Shown here piece by piece: positions 32,920 to 40,305 of a stretch of 40,305 nucleotides of DNA. Where the stretch lies: positions 1 to 40,305 of the forward strand of contig JANPPS010000296.1 in NCBI GenBank assembly GCA_031428635.1, in the 5' to 3' direction. The notes beneath the pieces were generated by a model. That model was not told the DNA's origin, searched no databases, and saw nothing but the letters and a program-made list of their open reading frames with translations. The stretch comes from JANPPS01 sp031428635 (GTDB lineage Bacteria; Pseudomonadota; Alphaproteobacteria; Acetobacterales; Acetobacteraceae). Position 1 is the first letter of the stretch. Each line of letters begins with the position of its first letter. The position numbers and the translations under genes are program-made.

Positions 32920-34488
32920 TTAGACTTCTCGCCGCTTCATCAGATCGGCGATCGTATCGGCCTGCCGGATGGCAAGTGCCACGATCGTCAGCGTCGGGTT
33001 ACAACCGGCACCAGAGGTAAACTGGCTACCGTCACTCACGAACAGATTCTTGATGTCGTGAGCCTGACCGAACTTGTTGACCACGCCATCCTGCGCCCGC
33101 GCACTCATGCGGTTAGTACCAAGGTTATGGGTGCTCGGGTCCGGCGGTGTCGGGATGGTCCGGATCGCTCCGACAGAGTTGTAGACGGCCGACGCTTGGG
33201 CCGTGGCGTGATTACGCATTGCCACATCGTTCGGGTGATCGTCGAAGTGAACGCTGGCCACTGCAAGCCCGGCCTTGTCCTTCGCCGTTGCATCCAGCGT
33301 GATACGGTTCGTCGACTGCGGTAGATCCTCACCAATCAGCCACATACCGGCCATGTTGGGGTAGTCGTCCATGATCGACGTGAACGACCGGCCCCAGCCA
33401 CCCGGGTTTGCGAAGGCCGCCATAAATGGCACGCCGAGCGATATGGTTTCCAGCTCATACCCGCCGACAAACCCGCGTGATGGGTCATGCCCGGCTTCAT
33501 CACGGATAATGCCCGCCATCGTCGTACCGCGATACATGTGCACGGGACGGTCGAAGACGCCGTACACATTGCCGGTCATGTGCCGCATGTAATTACGCCC
33601 GACCTCGCCGGAACTGTTCGCCAGCCCGTCCGGGTACTTCGAACTCGCGCTGTTGAGCAACAACCGCGGGCTTTCGATCGAATTGCCAGCAACCGCGACA
33701 ATCCGGGCCTTCTGCCGGTGCATGGCACCGGTGCTATCGGAATAGAGGACACCCGTTACCGTTCCACTCGCGTCGTGTTCGACTTTGTGGACCATGCTGC
33801 CAGGACGAACTTCGAGGTTGCCTGTCGCTTCTCCCTTCGGAATTTCGACTTGCAGCGTCGACCACTTGGCACCCGACTTACAGCCCTGAAAGCAGAAACC
33901 GATTTGCTGACACGAGCCCCGGCCATCCCGCGGTAGGCTGTTGATGGCCATCCTGCCCGTATGGACTTCCTTGTAGCCGAGCTTTTTGGCGCCCGCCTCC
34001 ATGACCTTGAAGTTGTTGTTGCCAGGCAATCCCGGGATCCCGTTTGTGCGCGTGACGCCCATCTTGAACTCGGCTTTTTCATAGTAGGGAGCCAGCTCGT
34101 TGCCCGTGATCGGCCAATCCAGCAGCGCGGCACCCGCGACGTCTCCGTATGTGCTGCGCGTTTTGAACTCATGATCCTGGAACCGAAGCGACGCGCCAGC
34201 CCAGTGAACGGTCGAACCGCCCACGGCCTTCACGATCCAGGCCGGCAGGTTCGGGAAGTCCTTTGCCACCCGCCACGATCCCGACGTGGTCCGCATGTCT
34301 GACCAGGCGAGCTGCTGAAAGCTCTCCCACTCGTCATTCACGAAATCCTGCGCCTCGTACCGCTGACCCGCCTCAAGGATCACGACCTTGATGCCCTTCT
34401 GCGCCAGCTCGTTACCAAGCGTACCGCCGCCGGCGCCGGAGCCGACGATGCATACGACTGTGTCGTCATTCAAATCGAATTTTGCCAT
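32920..34488 (-). CDS. GMC-family oxidoreductase, large flavoprotein subunit
   Basis: A 522-residue GMC oxidoreductase of the gluconate 2-dehydrogenase/sorbitol dehydrogenase large-subunit type. The FAD motif CIVGSGAGGGTLGNELAQKG is at residues 13-32, VKAVGGSTVHWAGASLRF near 98, the cysteine-rich QQIGFCFQGCKSGAKWS near 200, and the C-terminal STHNLGTNRMS and SGAGCNPTLTI with the active-site region. The subunit has no signal peptide and is probably carried out by the Tat signal of subunit 3. GGGGGAG lies 6 bases before the ATG at 34488. Substrate is a sugar, polyol or other alcohol, not determinable here. Confidence 0.9.
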   Translation of the reverse strand: MAKFDLNDDTVVCIVGSGAGGGTLGNELAQKGIKVVILEAGQRYEAQDFVNDEWESFQQLAWSDMRTTSGSWRVAKDFPNLPAWIVKAVGGSTVHWAGASLRFQDHEFKTRSTYGDVAGAALLDWPITGNELAPYYEKAEFKMGVTRTNGIPGLPGNNNFKVMEAGAKKLGYKEVHTGRMAINSLPRDGRGSCQQIGFCFQGCKSGAKWSTLQVEIPKGEATGNLEVRPGSMVHKVEHDASGTVTGVLYSDSTGAMHRQKARIVAVAGNSIESPRLLLNSASSKYPDGLANSSGEVGRNYMRHMTGNVYGVFDRPVHMYRGTTMAGIIRDEAGHDPSRGFVGGYELETISLGVPFMAAFANPGGWGRSFTSIMDDYPNMAGMWLIGEDLPQSTNRITLDATAKDKAGLAVASVHFDDHPNDVAMRNHATAQASAVYNSVGAIRTIPTPPDPSTHNLGTNRMSARAQDGVVNKFGQAHDIKNLFVSDGSQFTSGAGCNPTLTIVALAIRQADTIADLMKRREV

Positions 34489-34501
34489 GTTCATCTCCCC
34501 C

Positions 34502-35050
34502 TTAGACCGGTAGCCAATCGATGTCATCGAAACCGCGCGCGATATAGCCGCCATGTTCCGCAGACGAGCCTTCGTAACCGAACTTCGGCCATATCGCTGG
34601 CTGGTTATAAAGAGAAACGACCAAATCGCCCCGGAGCTTTTGGAAGAACGGGGTCTGTTCGATCGCCCGCAAAACGACGAGGCGATCTTCTTCCCAGCCC
34701 GTGTTCAAGTAATCCGTGCCGAACTTCTTTTTTGCATCCAAGTCGACTGCCTGGACACCCTCCGTAAGCATGATCTTGAAGGCCGGGTCAGTACCGGCCT
34801 TTGTATCCCAAGGCTTCGCGGCAGTGATGTAAAAGCTATCAGCGATTTTATCATGCGGGTAAATATCACGCGCCATTTTCACGAGAGTGGCCATCGTGTG
34901 GGCCGTTACCGCCGTAGCGTCCGCGGCCAAAACATCAGTGGCGGAGATCGTAACACCGACGGAAGCAAGGGCCGCTGCTGGTAGCAGCGTAGCCCCGCCT
35001 CGCATCAGCGAGCGCCGATCTAGGCGAGTACTTGGGTCGATGGTTCGCAT
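34502..35050 (-). CDS. Gluconate 2-dehydrogenase subunit 3 family protein (Tat-exported)
   Basis: A 182-residue small subunit that partners the GMC flavoprotein. The N-terminus has a twin-arginine signal, LDRRSLMRGG, followed by a hydrophobic stretch and an ADA-type cleavage region near residue 44. The mature part matches subunit 3 of gluconate 2-dehydrogenase (MARDIYPHDKIADSFY near residue 60 and IWPKFGYEGSSAEHGGYIAR near the end). GGGAGAG lies 5 bases before the ATG. The flavoprotein gene follows after 13 bases. Function: export and stabilisation of the dehydrogenase. Confidence 0.88.
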   Translation of the reverse strand: MRTIDPSTRLDRRSLMRGGATLLPAAALASVGVTISATDVLAADATAVTAHTMATLVKMARDIYPHDKIADSFYITAAKPWDTKAGTDPAFKIMLTEGVQAVDLDAKKKFGTDYLNTGWEEDRLVVLRAIEQTPFFQKLRGDLVVSLYNQPAIWPKFGYEGSSAEHGGYIARGFDDIDWLPV

Positions 35051-35109
35051 TATTTCTCTCCCTGTTGTAGTGCGGGCCCTCATTCTATCGAGGGCCTCGT
35101 TAGGCTGGA

Positions 35110-35508
35110 TTAGCCGAAGCGGCCTCCTCTGCGGATGACTTCGATTTTATAGCCATCCGGATCGGTCATGAAGAAAAAGCGCGCCAGTGTGATGCCTTCA
35201 TGTTGAAGGTTTCGGCATTCAGTCGCCGGGACCCCGGCCTTTACGGCCTCGGCCCGAGCAACATCAACGTCGGCGACGACGACGGCCAAGTGCCCGTACC
35301 CGTTGCCGAGATCGTATGCAGAAGCCTGGTCTTTGTTGATCGTCAGCTCTAGCTCGAAAGCCGACTCGGCGTTGCTCAAATAGACCAGGGTAAACGTAGG
35401 AAAGTCGAAACGGTCAGCCACCTCTAAACCAAACGCTGCTTTGTAGAAGGCGACCGACCGGGCTTCATCCCGGATGCGGATCATGGAGTGGACGGCCTTG
35501 GCGATCAT
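35110..35508 (-). CDS. VOC-family glyoxalase I-like protein
   Basis: A 132-residue vicinal-oxygen-chelate protein close to lactoylglutathione lyase (GloA). It has the metal ligand pattern: AVHSMIRIRD with the first histidine near residue 6, the FELELTINKD glutamate region near 52, GNGYGHLAVVVADVD near 70 with a histidine, and FFMTDPDGYKIEVIRR with the last glutamate. It may detoxify a reactive oxoaldehyde such as methylglyoxal, perhaps formed near the dehydrogenase. The ATG overlaps the cytochrome stop as ATGA, placing it inside the dehydrogenase operon, which is unusual. Confidence 0.87.
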   Translation of the reverse strand: MIAKAVHSMIRIRDEARSVAFYKAAFGLEVADRFDFPTFTLVYLSNAESAFELELTINKDQASAYDLGNGYGHLAVVVADVDVARAEAVKAGVPATECRNLQHEGITLARFFFMTDPDGYKIEVIRRGGRFG

Positions 35509-35885
35509 CGGGGCTGACTCTCAAGATAGCTAATGATGGCCGTCCGTACTTCCGGCTTAGTCTGGCGATAAGCCATGTTGCTACCGGGTATCAGCGCCTG
35601 CGGATTGGTCAGATATTCATCCAGGTGTGCCGCGTCCCACACAAACTCGGCCTGTTCGTAGCCCGCCGAGTATTTAAACCCAGCGACGCTGCCTGGCTTC
35701 CGGCCGATCACTCCGGCGAGATGAGGACCCTGTCGCGCCGCTGCGTCGGGCTCGAGTACGTGACAGGTCCCGCATTGGCCACGAAACAACGCCGCGCCAT
35801 TTAGTGGGGGCGAGTCGCCTGAAAACTGAGCGTTGGCTGGTGCGGCCAACAAGCTGCCCACAACCACAAGGTATCGCACATTCAT
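35505..35885 (-). CDS. Periplasmic c-type cytochrome
   Basis: A 126-residue class I cytochrome c. A signal peptide covers residues 1-20 (VGSLLAAPANAQ). The heme site is CGTCH at 38-42 and the sixth ligand is probably Met104 in IPGSNMAY. It resembles the mitochondrial cytochrome c/c550 type. The ATG at 35885 is preferred, with GGGAGAA ten bases upstream; the TTG at 35903 lies inside that site. Its position ahead of the GMC dehydrogenase genes suggests that it takes electrons from the dehydrogenase. Confidence 0.9.
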   Translation of the reverse strand: MNVRYLVVVGSLLAAPANAQFSGDSPPLNGAALFRGQCGTCHVLEPDAAARQGPHLAGVIGRKPGSVAGFKYSAGYEQAEFVWDAAHLDEYLTNPQALIPGSNMAYRQTKPEVRTAIISYLESQPR

Positions 35886-35947
35886 CCAGCCGTTTTCTCC
35901 CAAGTTTAGGCTATACGATTACCACCCAGGGCCTTGGTAGTACTCCG

Positions 35948-36256
35948 CTACGACAGGACGACTTTTTTACTTTCTGCCAACTGGCTCACATACGCGTCTT
36001 TATGCCGCAAATAGTGGATGCACGTGACGCGAAGGAAGGAGGCGAAATTGGCGATCTCCCCGTGTTCCTCTGTGATCTCGTCCTGCAACACGGCGCAGAA
36101 CCGGCCCAGGGGCATTCCCTCCCGCGCCGCAATCTCTTCCAACAATTTCCAAAACGATGTTTCAAGCCGGATCGACGTTGCGTGGCCATGCAGCCGAATC
36201 GCTCGCGTCTCGGACGCGTAGGCTGCTGGATCCTGCATTTTAAACAGCCGGCACAT
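35948..36256 (-). CDS. Ribbon-helix-helix domain protein (RHH_4)
   Basis: A 102-residue protein containing the RHH_4 domain: RAIRLHGHATSIRLETSFWK forms the strand and first helix, LLEEIAAREGMPLGRFCAVL the second helix, and NFASFLRVTCIHYLR the conserved tail. Such proteins are common in Alphaproteobacteria and are presumed DNA-binding, but their targets are largely unknown. GGGGAG lies 8 bases before the ATG. It stands 62 bases upstream of the cytochrome/GMC operon in the same direction, so it might be co-transcribed with it; regulation of that operon is inference. Confidence 0.85.
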   Translation of the reverse strand: MCRLFKMQDPAAYASETRAIRLHGHATSIRLETSFWKLLEEIAAREGMPLGRFCAVLQDEITEEHGEIANFASFLRVTCIHYLRHKDAYVSQLAESKKVVLS

Positions 36257-36559
36257 TCTTCGCTCCCCTTTGCCTGATATATGAGCAGGATCGAACGACG
36301 CGCAACGGCATTCAAAGTCGGTGCCATTGCGCTCCAGGATATGGCGCGCCGCACCAGTTTCTTTCCCGAGCCGGACGCGGAGGGCACAGGCGGCGTTGTG
36401 GCGTCCAACAGACTAGTTCTGACCAACAGCACGGTCGTGATCCTGCAGTCTCGATCAGAGCCGGGCCATGCAGCACCAAATGGCGGCCGACGCGTTGGAA
36501 ACGGTCGCTCGTGGGACCTGCTGGTCCTCAAATGCTCATGGCGGACCATATCGGTGCTC
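36257..36559. other. 303-bp divergent intergenic region
   Basis: The region lies between the RHH gene (minus) and the SDR gene (plus). An open plus-strand frame upstream of the SDR start exists (from 36281) but shows no family likeness and no ribosome binding site. Apart from the possible RHH promoter I see no repeat, RNA or operator here. Confidence 0.4.
36276..36305 (-). promoter_or_regulatory. Possible promoter of the RHH gene
   Basis: On the minus strand TTGCGC (36305-36300) and TATATC (36281-36276) are separated by 18 bases. They lie just upstream of the ribosome binding site, so the leader would be only about 10-15 bases long. The hexamers are moderate matches to sigma-70 sites. Confidence 0.3.
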
Positions 36560-37711
36560 ATGATCGCCGATGAATATCAGTGGCCAGCCCGCCTTCGTAT
36601 TCTGGTGACCGGAGCGTCCGGCCTGATCGGGCGTGAGATGTGCGGCGTATTGGCCGACCGGGGGCACAGCGTGATTGCGCTGCTGCACCGCAGCCATACG
36701 CTGCGGCGTAACGACGGTGCCGTAATCCCGACAATGCCATTCGACGGGACCCCTCAAACGAGTGTTGTCGCTGTGCTGGACGGTGACGTAACAGCCGATC
36801 GTTTCGGCCTCAGCCTACCTATGGCAGGTGCGCTGATGGCAGGCGTGGATGTAATCATCCACTGCGCCGCGGTGACAGCGTTTAACCTGCCACAATCGAC
36901 CTATGACCGTGTGAACGTTGGCGGCACGGCACAGGTGCTGGCCTTCGCCGCACGAGCTGGACCGGGCATGCGGGTGCTCCATGTCAGTACGGCCTATGTC
37001 TGCGGGGAGGCGGCGGGCATCATACCCGAAGCACCCACGGCCGCGGTACGCTTCAATAACGGCTATGAGGCGAGCAAGGCCGCTGCCGAAGCCCTGGTAC
37101 TGACGGCGCACCGGCAGGGCCAAGCCGTAGTGATCGCCAGGCCATCGATCGTGGCCGGCCACTGGGAATCCGGGGCGATCGGCGCCTTTGGAAGCATCTA
37201 CCAACTGTTCCGCCTGATCACCGATTGGCGAACCGGGCCGCTATCGACCTCATCCCACGCCAGCCTGAGTCTTGTACCGGTCGACCACGTGACCGGCGCG
37301 TTGACCGACATCGCAGAAAGGATGGGTCAGGCCGACGGCCAAATATTCCATCTCACCGCAAGCGATCCCGTGCCGCTCACCACCGTCGAAAACCTTGCCC
37401 GGGAGTTCGCCGCATCCCGCCCCTACCCACCCGACCGGTTGCGCCTGTCGCCACGGCAGCAATCGCTGCACGCGACGGTCGCGGCCACCTATGCGTCGTA
37501 CCTGCGCCCTAGCCCCGACTTTACGACGTCCAACCTTGCCGCTCTTAGCGGGCGCTGCTGCCCACCAACGGATACGGGCTATATTTGCCGCCTGATCCGG
37601 TACGCCATCACGATGGGCTTCCTGCCGGAAAACCGTCCGGCGCCCATCACCGGACGTCCGGATAATACCGATCCAGCTTTGTTCGACGACCGAACGCCCA
37701 GCTCACGCTGA
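36560..37711 (+). CDS. NAD(P)-dependent extended SDR (NAD_binding_4-like)
   Basis: A 383-residue extended short-chain dehydrogenase. The cofactor motif VTGASGLIGREM is at residues 14-25, IIHCAAVTAFNLP near 96, HVSTAYVCGE near 137 and the catalytic pair Tyr-Lys in GYEASKAAAE near 166, typical of NAD_binding_4/sugar epimerase-like proteins. The remaining C-terminal part fits substrate binding. Possible roles are fatty acyl-CoA reduction or nucleotide-sugar or sterol-type dehydrogenation; the sequence does not decide. Start at the ATG 36560, or the GTG two codons upstream. The 3' end overlaps the next gene on the other strand. Confidence 0.82.
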   Translation: MIADEYQWPARLRILVTGASGLIGREMCGVLADRGHSVIALLHRSHTLRRNDGAVIPTMPFDGTPQTSVVAVLDGDVTADRFGLSLPMAGALMAGVDVIIHCAAVTAFNLPQSTYDRVNVGGTAQVLAFAARAGPGMRVLHVSTAYVCGEAAGIIPEAPTAAVRFNNGYEASKAAAEALVLTAHRQGQAVVIARPSIVAGHWESGAIGAFGSIYQLFRLITDWRTGPLSTSSHASLSLVPVDHVTGALTDIAERMGQADGQIFHLTASDPVPLTTVENLAREFAASRPYPPDRLRLSPRQQSLHATVAATYASYLRPSPDFTTSNLAALSGRCCPPTDTGYICRLIRYAITMGFLPENRPAPITGRPDNTDPALFDDRTPSSR

Positions 37712-38363
37712 TGCGCAGGTAGATGAGGTTGGCGCGTATGGCGCCCCAGGCAGCGATCCGGCGGTCGGATGAAATCACCACCCGATTGACCATCCGCGTC
37801 CGACCGAGCCGGGTAAGGCGAATGCACAGATCCGCATCCTCCATAATCGGCAGGCCGGTATCGCATCCGCCCACGGCGAGGAAATCGGCCCGGCGAAAAA
37901 ACATCGCATGATCGCCGAATAGTAGCCGCCCGCCGCGCAGGAACAGATGCGGCCGGAATAGCAGCGGGCCATAATACGTCTTGGCCCAGTTATGTAGGCT
38001 AGTACCCCAGCGCACGCCGCCTGGCCCGCTCAGCAACGGTAAAAAGCTTGCGAGCGCCAGTCTTGGGTTGGCCATGGTGCTTGCGATGACGGCGATCGCG
38101 TCATCCGGCAGCAACGTGTCGGCATGCAGCACGCAGACGAGCGGGGCAGACGCGGTCGTCACGCCTGCGTTGATTGCAGCCCCTCGGCCCCGCGCTGCTT
38201 TGATCACGCGAAGGCCGCCTGCCTCCGCGATCGCGACGGACTGATCCGCGCTGCCACCATCCACCGCGATAATCTCTGTAGGCGCCGGGTCCAGCACGCT
38301 GAGATACCGCAGCAAGCGGGGTAATGACGGCGCCTCGTTCAGCATGGGGATGATGATCGCCAC
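37647..38363 (-). CDS. TIGR04283-family glycosyltransferase (GT2)
   Basis: A 238-residue GT-A family 2 glycosyltransferase. It starts IIIPMLNEAPSLPRLLRYL, has the donor-site EIIAVDGGSADQS near residue 31-43, the metal motif VLHADTLLP near 78 and MEDADLCIRLTRLGR near 173, and ends with the characteristic YYPDVR. Family TIGR04283 members are often near phosphate/arsenosugar or lipid genes; the substrate is unknown. Its last 65 bases are antisense to the end of the SDR gene. It follows secA after 30 bases. Confidence 0.88.
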   Translation of the reverse strand: MAIIIPMLNEAPSLPRLLRYLSVLDPAPTEIIAVDGGSADQSVAIAEAGGLRVIKAARGRGAAINAGVTTASAPLVCVLHADTLLPDDAIAVIASTMANPRLALASFLPLLSGPGGVRWGTSLHNWAKTYYGPLLFRPHLFLRGGRLLFGDHAMFFRRADFLAVGGCDTGLPIMEDADLCIRLTRLGRTRMVNRVVISSDRRIAAWGAIRANLIYLRISVSWAFGRRTKLDRYYPDVR

Positions 38364-38393
38364 GCCGGTCGTGGGGGCGGGGCGATCGGGCAG

Positions 38394-40305
38394 TTAGAGC
38401 TTACCGTGGCAGTGCTTGAACTTCTTACCCGACCCGCACGGGCATGGCGCATTGCGGGATATGTCGCGCCAGGTCGTGGGATCGGCTGGGTCGATCGACG
38501 TGCGTGGCCGCTCAACCTCCAGCACGTCGCTGCCGGCGTACGGGGCGGCAGCGCCCGGGTCGGAATACCCGGACACGTACGGCATGGGCGACGGCTCCGC
38601 CACCGGCTCCGGCCCTAGCTCGACCCGGGATAGCGTGCTTGTCACCCGCTCCTTCAATTCGTCGAGCATGGCGTTGAACAACCCGAACGCTTCGCTTTTG
38701 TACTCATTCAGCGGATCGCGCTGGCCGTACGCGCGCAGGTTAATGCCCTGCCGCAGGTGATCGAGCGCCAGCAGATGCTCCTTCCAAACCGCGTCCAGCG
38801 TCTGCAGCAGCATGGACTTCTCCACGTACCGCATCAGCTCGGGGCCGAGGTTGGCGGCCTTGCTTGCCATGAACGACGCGACGGTGGCCGTCAGGCGCTC
38901 GCGAATGCCGGTCTCGTCCATGCCCTCTTCCTGGCCCCAGGCGACGATCGGCAGATCGAGGTTCAGTAGCCGCCGCACTTCGTCCGTCAGTTCGGCCGTC
39001 TTCCACTGCTCGGCATAGGCTTTTTCAGGAATATAGCGTGTGACGAGGGCAGAGATGATCTCGTCCCGCATGTCCTGGACGGTCTCACTCACGTCCTCGG
39101 CGCGCATGAACTCGCGGCGCTGGGCGTAGACCTCGCGACGCTGGCTGTTCATCACGTCGTCGTACTTCAGCACGTTCTTACGCGTGTCGAAGTTGCGGGC
39201 CTCGACCTTCTTCTGCGCCTTCTCCAGCGCCTTGTTGATCCAGGGGTGGATGATGGCCTCGCCGGGCTTCAGGCCCATGCGCTGCAGCATGCCACCCATG
39301 CGGTCGCTGCCGAAGATGCGCATCAGATCGTCCTCAAGGCTGAGGAAGAACCGGCTGGCGCCCGGGTCACCCTGCCGCCCGGACCGGCCGCGCAGCTGGT
39401 TGTCGATGCGCCGGCTCTCATGCCGTTCCGTACCCACGACCAGCAGGCCGCCCGACGCCTTAACCTGGTCATGGAACAGCGCGACCTCGGCGGTGATGGC
39501 GGCAGCGCGGGCGGCGCGTTCCTCCTCCGGCAGGTCGGCCGTTTCCAGCTTGATACGCATATCGGCGTTGCCGCCCAGTTTAATGTCGGTGCCGCGGCCC
39601 GCCATGTTGGTGGCGATCGTGATGGCGCCGGGTGCCCCGGCCTGGGCCACGATGGTTGCTTCCCGCTCATGGAAACGGGCGTTCAGCACCGCGTGGGGGA
39701 CCTTTTTCGTGGTCAGCAATTCGCTGATAATTTCGCTCTTTTCGATGCTGGTCGTACCCACCAGCACGGGCTGCCCGCGCTCCCGCGCTTCCGCGATCAG
39801 GGCGGCCACGGCGTCGTACTTTTCGGCCGCGGTCCGGTACACCTCGTCGTCCGAGTCGGCGCGCTGTATGCCCACGTTGGTCGGCGCTTCCAGCACGTCC
39901 AGCTTGTAGATCTCGGCGAACTCATCCGCCTCCGTCAGCGCAGTGCCGGTCATGCCGGCCAGCTTCGGATACAGCCGGAAGTAATTTTGGAATGTAATGC
40001 TGGCCAAGGTCTGGTTCTCGGGCTGAACCGTCACGTGCTCCTTGGCTTCCAGGGCCTGATGCAGCCCCTCGCTGAAGCGGCGGCCGTCCATCATGCGGCC
40101 GGTAAACTCGTCGATCAGGATCACTTTATCGTCACGGACGATGTAGTCCACGTCGCGGTGGAACAGCGTGTTGGCGCGTAGCGATTGCTGAACGTGATGC
40201 AGCACGCTCACGTTGAACATATCGTATAGGTTGCCTTCGGTCACGATGCCGGCGTCGGTCAGCATGCGCTCCACCGTCTCCGACCCGGTCTCCGTCATGG
40301 TGACA
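38394..40305 (-). CDS. secA: Preprotein translocase ATPase SecA, C-terminal part (cut by window edge)
   Basis: SecA drives protein export through SecYEG. About 636 residues are present, roughly the C-terminal 70 percent; the nucleotide-binding domain start with Walker A lies beyond base 40305. Visible are LFHRDVDYIVRDDKVILIDE with the TGRMMDGRRFSEGLHQALEA segment, MTGTALTEADEFAEIY, the second nucleotide domain with ITIATNMAGRGTDIKLGGNA and QLRGRSGRQGDPGASRFF, the helical scaffold WINKALEKAQKKVEARNFD, and the C-terminal zinc motif CPCGSGKKFKHCHG that binds SecB. No defect is seen. Confidence 0.97.
   Translation of the reverse strand, partial: VTMTETGSETVERMLTDAGIVTEGNLYDMFNVSVLHHVQQSLRANTLFHRDVDYIVRDDKVILIDEFTGRMMDGRRFSEGLHQALEAKEHVTVQPENQTLASITFQNYFRLYPKLAGMTGTALTEADEFAEIYKLDVLEAPTNVGIQRADSDDEVYRTAAEKYDAVAALIAEARERGQPVLVGTTSIEKSEIISELLTTKKVPHAVLNARFHEREATIVAQAGAPGAITIATNMAGRGTDIKLGGNADMRIKLETADLPEEERAARAAAITAEVALFHDQVKASGGLLVVGTERHESRRIDNQLRGRSGRQGDPGASRFFLSLEDDLMRIFGSDRMGGMLQRMGLKPGEAIIHPWINKALEKAQKKVEARNFDTRKNVLKYDDVMNSQRREVYAQRREFMRAEDVSETVQDMRDEIISALVTRYIPEKAYAEQWKTAELTDEVRRLLNLDLPIVAWGQEEGMDETGIRERLTATVASFMASKAANLGPELMRYVEKSMLLQTLDAVWKEHLLALDHLRQGINLRAYGQRDPLNEYKSEAFGLFNAMLDELKERVTSTLSRVELGPEPVAEPSPMPYVSGYSDPGAAAPYAGSDVLEVERPRTSIDPADPTTWRDISRNAPCPCGSGKKFKHCHGKL

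Noticed and set aside
39246..40181. 311-codon plus-strand open frame opposite secA
   Set aside because: It lies wholly antisense to conserved SecA motifs and shows no family pattern.
1..40305. CRISPR array, prophage, insertion sequence or toxin-antitoxin pair
   Set aside because: No regularly spaced repeats, integrase, transposase or phage structural genes were seen; the single RHH protein has no toxin-like neighbour.

Overview
The window is a gene-dense, GC-rich stretch of bacterial chromosome that reads as an alphaproteobacterium, most likely Rhodospirillales/Acetobacteraceae-like. The evidence is the pairing of lpxK, kdtA and a DUF374 acyltransferase, a PlcP-type phosphoesterase next to a GT4 glycosyltransferase, a DUF2783 gene inside a homogentisate operon, the run HDAC-like/xseB/ispA/tlyA, and an RHH_4 protein. 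The placement is inference from gene content and order; no rRNA, tRNA, insertion sequence, integrase or CRISPR array was found.

Layout. 0.16-5.0 kb (minus): envelope lipid operon plcP-like, GT4, DUF374 acyltransferase, kdtA, lpxK. 5.1-6.0 kb (minus): exported Tim44-like protein. 6.1-11.4 kb (minus): five overlapping genes MBL hydrolase, FAD monooxygenase, DUF2783, hmgA, fahA for breakdown of an aromatic acid through homogentisate. Divergent from it at 11.5-13.9 kb (plus): acyl-CoA ligase and dienelactone hydrolase. 14.2-19.0 kb (minus): Lrp/AsnC regulator, GT39 membrane glycosyltransferase, threonine dehydratase-like enzyme, motB, motA. 19.1-22.2 kb (plus): trxB, a LysR regulator, DUF1330 and a fluoroacetate-dehalogenase-like hydrolase. 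22.3-26.3 kb (minus): DMT transporter, tusA-like gene, HDAC-like deacetylase, xseB, ispA, tlyA. 26.3-28.3 kb: small secreted protein (plus), enoyl-CoA hydratase and EamA transporter (minus). 28.3-29.6 kb (plus): a decayed pcaH remnant, then a BKACE (DUF849) enzyme. 29.7-31.1 kb (minus): SLT/SPOR lipoprotein. 31.3-32.9 kb (plus): a two-gene polysaccharide ABC exporter. 32.9-36.3 kb (minus): RHH protein, cytochrome c, VOC protein, Tat-exported subunit 3 and GMC dehydrogenase. 36.6-40.3 kb: SDR reductase (plus) overlapping tail-to-tail with a TIGR04283 glycosyltransferase (minus), then the C-terminal two thirds of secA (minus), cut by the window edge.

Most genes are ordinary housekeeping or catabolic genes in tightly overlapping operons. 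The points that deserve a second look are the homogentisate operon, which carries its own ring hydroxylase and an MBL protein with an altered metal motif; the pcaH pseudogene, which shows a stop, frameshifts and an internal deletion; an 18-bp perfect palindrome in front of it; the plcP-GT4 lipid-remodelling pair joined to lipid A genes, with a possible PHO box; a dehalogenase retaining the full fluoroacetate-dehalogenase residue set behind trxB-lysR; and several genes whose best start is a GTG or CTG embedded in the previous stop codon. I saw no clear sign of a wholly new defence or mobile system.
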